From: Christensenella sp. UBA7102
GTDB taxonomy: Bacteria; Bacillota; Clostridia; Christensenellales; UBA1750
Assembly (NCBI GenBank): GCA_002492415.1
Contig: DKYK01000070.1
Location: forward strand, 4,137 to 28,532
Direction: 5' to 3'
DNA length: 24,396 bases
The stretch's first letter is position 1. The number at the start of each line of letters is the position of its first letter. Below the pieces are notes generated by a model. That model searched no databases. It was not told the DNA's origin and saw only the letters and a list, made by a program, of their open reading frames with translations. The position numbers and the translations under genes are program-made. This document shows positions 23,229 through 24,396 of this stretch, one piece after another.

Positions 23229-23531
23229 ATGGCAAGACTTTGGGGAAAACTCATCAAAAAACACCGCATCTGGCGGGACGTGATCTCTCAGGCAGATGGC
23301 GACGACGCGCAGGCCACGCAGGAGGCGCTCAGCGAGATTTGCTACCGTTTGGACATTCCTCGCCCCATCTGGCTGGACAAGCACACGGAAGAGATCGAAC
23401 GTTTTGGACACACCAGCTTTACTCAGGATCATTTTATTGAGTCTATTGATTTTGACAAATTTGAGATTGAATTCCTGCGCGAAAAGCACCGTTCGACCGA
23501 TCCGCGCAACGATTTCGGTTCAAACGTATAA
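23229..23531 (+). CDS. Conserved protein of unknown function
   Basis: 100-aa cytoplasmic protein starting MARLWGKLIKKHRIWRD. It shows a basic N-terminal helix, an acidic middle (QADGDDAQATQEALSEICYRLD) and a tail with IPRPIWLDKHTEEIERFGHTSF and FIESIDFDKFEIEFL. The 'LDIPRPIWLxKH' block gives the impression of a widespread small clostridial family, but I cannot name a function. No membrane segment or catalytic signature is visible. AAGGAG precedes the ATG at 23229, which is chosen over an upstream ATG lying on the -10 region. Confidence 0.75.
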   Translation: MARLWGKLIKKHRIWRDVISQADGDDAQATQEALSEICYRLDIPRPIWLDKHTEEIERFGHTSFTQDHFIESIDFDKFEIEFLREKHRSTDPRNDFGSNV

Positions 23532-23540
23532 TTCCACGCT

Positions 23541-23589
23541 GCAAAATCCATGCTATCCATTGTAAAACAGTACAAAGGAGAGATTTTGC
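23541..23589 (+). promoter_or_regulatory. Nested hairpin enclosing the DUF378 ribosome binding site
   Basis: GCAAAATC (23541-23548) can pair with GATTTTGC (23582-23589), which ends directly before the ATG. Inside it TTGTA (23560-23564) can pair with TACAA (23571-23575), next to AAAGGAG (23574-23580). Folding would place the RBS between the two helices. A regulatory role is speculative. Confidence 0.3.
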
Positions 23590-23793
23590 ATGGATCGAGT
23601 ATCCCTGATTCTGGTCATCATCGGCGCGATCAACTGGCTGTTGGTTGGGTTGTTCCAGTTTGACGCAGTGGCGTGGCTGTGCGGCGGTCAAGCCGCGCTG
23701 TTCTCGCGCATCATCTACTCGCTGGTGGGCCTGGCTGGCCTTTGGAGCATCTCACTGCTCTTCCGTGAACGGGCAACGGCGCCGGTCAAGTAA
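23590..23793 (+). CDS. DUF378 small membrane protein
   Basis: 67-aa protein with two helices: about residues 5-24 (SLILVIIGAINWLLVGLFQFD) and 38-57 (FSRIIYSLVGLAGLWSISLL). The GAINWLLVG.F.FD block and the 'RIIYSLVGLAGL' helix are the hallmarks of DUF378, a small family of unknown function. AAAGGAG precedes the ATG at 23590. It lies 58 bases after the previous gene and 41 before the flavin reductase gene, so co-transcription is likely. Confidence 0.9.
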   Translation: MDRVSLILVIIGAINWLLVGLFQFDAVAWLCGGQAALFSRIIYSLVGLAGLWSISLLFRERATAPVK

Positions 23794-23834
23794 ACAAAGA
23801 AATCAAATTACCCAAACAAAAGGAGGAGTTTCCA

Positions 23835-24356
23835 ATGAAATGGGCACACATCCACGAACTCGCCCCCTCTGTGCTGGACAAGATGGCGCACGGCGGCGTG
23901 TTCTTTACCGTCAAGGACCGATCCGGCCGCATCAACACCATGAATATCGGCTGGGGCGGTATCTCGGAATTCTGGGGCAAGCAGGTATTCATCGCCCCCA
24001 TCCGCCACAACCGCTACACCTTTGCCTTACTCCAGGACGCTGATTGCTTCACGGTTTCCGTGCCGCTGGGCAATGGGCTGGACAAAGCGCTGGCATATGT
24101 GGGTACGCATCACGGCAATGAAGTAGACAAATTTCAGGAGGCGCACATCACGCCTGTGGAGGCGCTGTCCGTTCCCGGCGCGGTCATCGCGCAATGCACG
24201 CTGCATATCGAGTGTCGCATTCGCCTGGTGACGGAGATGGCTCTGGACCAGATGGACGCCGATACACGCGCCCGCTGTTACGGCGACGGCGATGCACATA
24301 CGCTCTATTTCGGCGAAATCACCGCCTGCTATCGCACCGACGAAGACGACACCTGA
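23835..24356 (+). CDS. Flavin reductase-like domain protein
   Basis: 173-aa FMN-binding split-barrel protein. The pattern GGVFFTVKDRSGRINTMNIGWGGISEFWGKQVFIAPIRHNRYT (about 20-62) matches flavin reductase-like proteins, where the 'N.M..GWG' and 'R.NRYT' segments contact FMN. FTVSVPLGNGLDKALAYVGTHHGNEVDKF follows in the usual place. Family members reduce flavin or simply bind FMN for redox work; the partner is unknown. AAAGGAGGAG lies 6 bases before the ATG. Last gene in the window, followed by a palindrome. Confidence 0.88.
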   Translation: MKWAHIHELAPSVLDKMAHGGVFFTVKDRSGRINTMNIGWGGISEFWGKQVFIAPIRHNRYTFALLQDADCFTVSVPLGNGLDKALAYVGTHHGNEVDKFQEAHITPVEALSVPGAVIAQCTLHIECRIRLVTEMALDQMDADTRARCYGDGDAHTLYFGEITACYRTDEDDT

Positions 24357-24372
24357 CCGCATACAGCAGAGC

Positions 24373-24396
24373 GGCTGCCCAGCTAGCTGGGCAGCC
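24373..24396 (+). terminator. Perfect 24-base palindrome, probable terminator cut by the window edge
   Basis: GGCTGCCCAG-CTAG-CTGGGCAGCC (24373-24396) forms a perfect 10-bp stem with a 4-base loop, 16 bases after the TGA. The T-run that would confirm it lies outside the window. Confidence 0.7.

Noticed and set aside
1..24396. CRISPR arrays, tRNA genes, transposases or phage genes
   Set aside because: Looked for short evenly spaced repeats, cloverleaf-like segments and transposase or integrase motifs on both strands and found none. This is a visual scan, so weak matches could be missed.

Overview
The window looks like chromosomal DNA from a GC-rich member of the Clostridia (Bacillota). The clues are the cdaA-cdaR pair for c-di-AMP synthesis, an acpS / nnrDE / endoA-type mazF neighbourhood, YitT and DUF378 membrane proteins, a 'C-x4-C-E-H-x4-D-C-P' type lipoprotein, strong AGGAGG-type ribosome binding sites and sigma-A-like promoters with 17-bp spacers. 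A gut lineage of the Christensenellales/Oscillospirales kind is plausible, but this is inference and the sequence alone does not fix the taxon. No tRNA, rRNA, CRISPR array, transposase or phage gene was seen.

Layout. (1) 1-2449, minus strand: cdaA, cdaR (ATGA overlap) and the start of a small membrane protein. A divergent plus-strand gene (DUF3006, 2642-2854) has its own promoter. (2) 2855-3636 holds no intact gene. It contains a long imperfect hairpin and a decayed CPBP-family membrane protease pseudogene. (3) 3637-6970, minus strand: a nudF-type Nudix hydrolase, a GH2-like protein that seems to lack a full catalytic barrel, a GNAT acetyltransferase and a four-helix membrane protein. (4) 7168-8803, minus strand: a lipoprotein and a small secreted cysteine-rich protein in AT-richer DNA, followed by a double-palindrome hairpin. 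(5) 8865-15921, plus strand: a CNNM/CorC transporter-like protein with its own terminator. It is followed by a tightly packed seven-gene run: recX, birA, P1-family peptidase, acpS, nnrDE, mazF and yitT. (6) 16102-23046: a sugar locus. A GH172 (DUF2961) glycosidase is divergent from a plus-strand operon of L-fucose isomerase, a xylose-isomerase-like epimerase, a nucleoside hydrolase-like protein and a cysteine-rich membrane protein. A convergent RspA/ManD-type enolase-superfamily dehydratase follows. (7) 23167-24396, plus strand: three short genes (unknown, DUF378, flavin reductase family) ending in a perfect palindrome at the window edge.

How it fits together. Region 5 groups cofactor and carrier-protein housekeeping: biotinylation, phosphopantetheinylation and NAD(P)HX repair. 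Region 6 looks like catabolism of deoxy-sugars, furanosides or sugar acids, but no transporter, kinase, aldolase or regulator lies in the window. I did not find a clearly new multi-gene defence or mobile system. The most unusual items are the condensed GH2-like protein, the cysteine-rich membrane protein, the mazF without an antitoxin, the in-frame stop just after the best start of the secreted cysteine-rich gene, and the mirrored -35 boxes in the GH172/fucI intergenic region.
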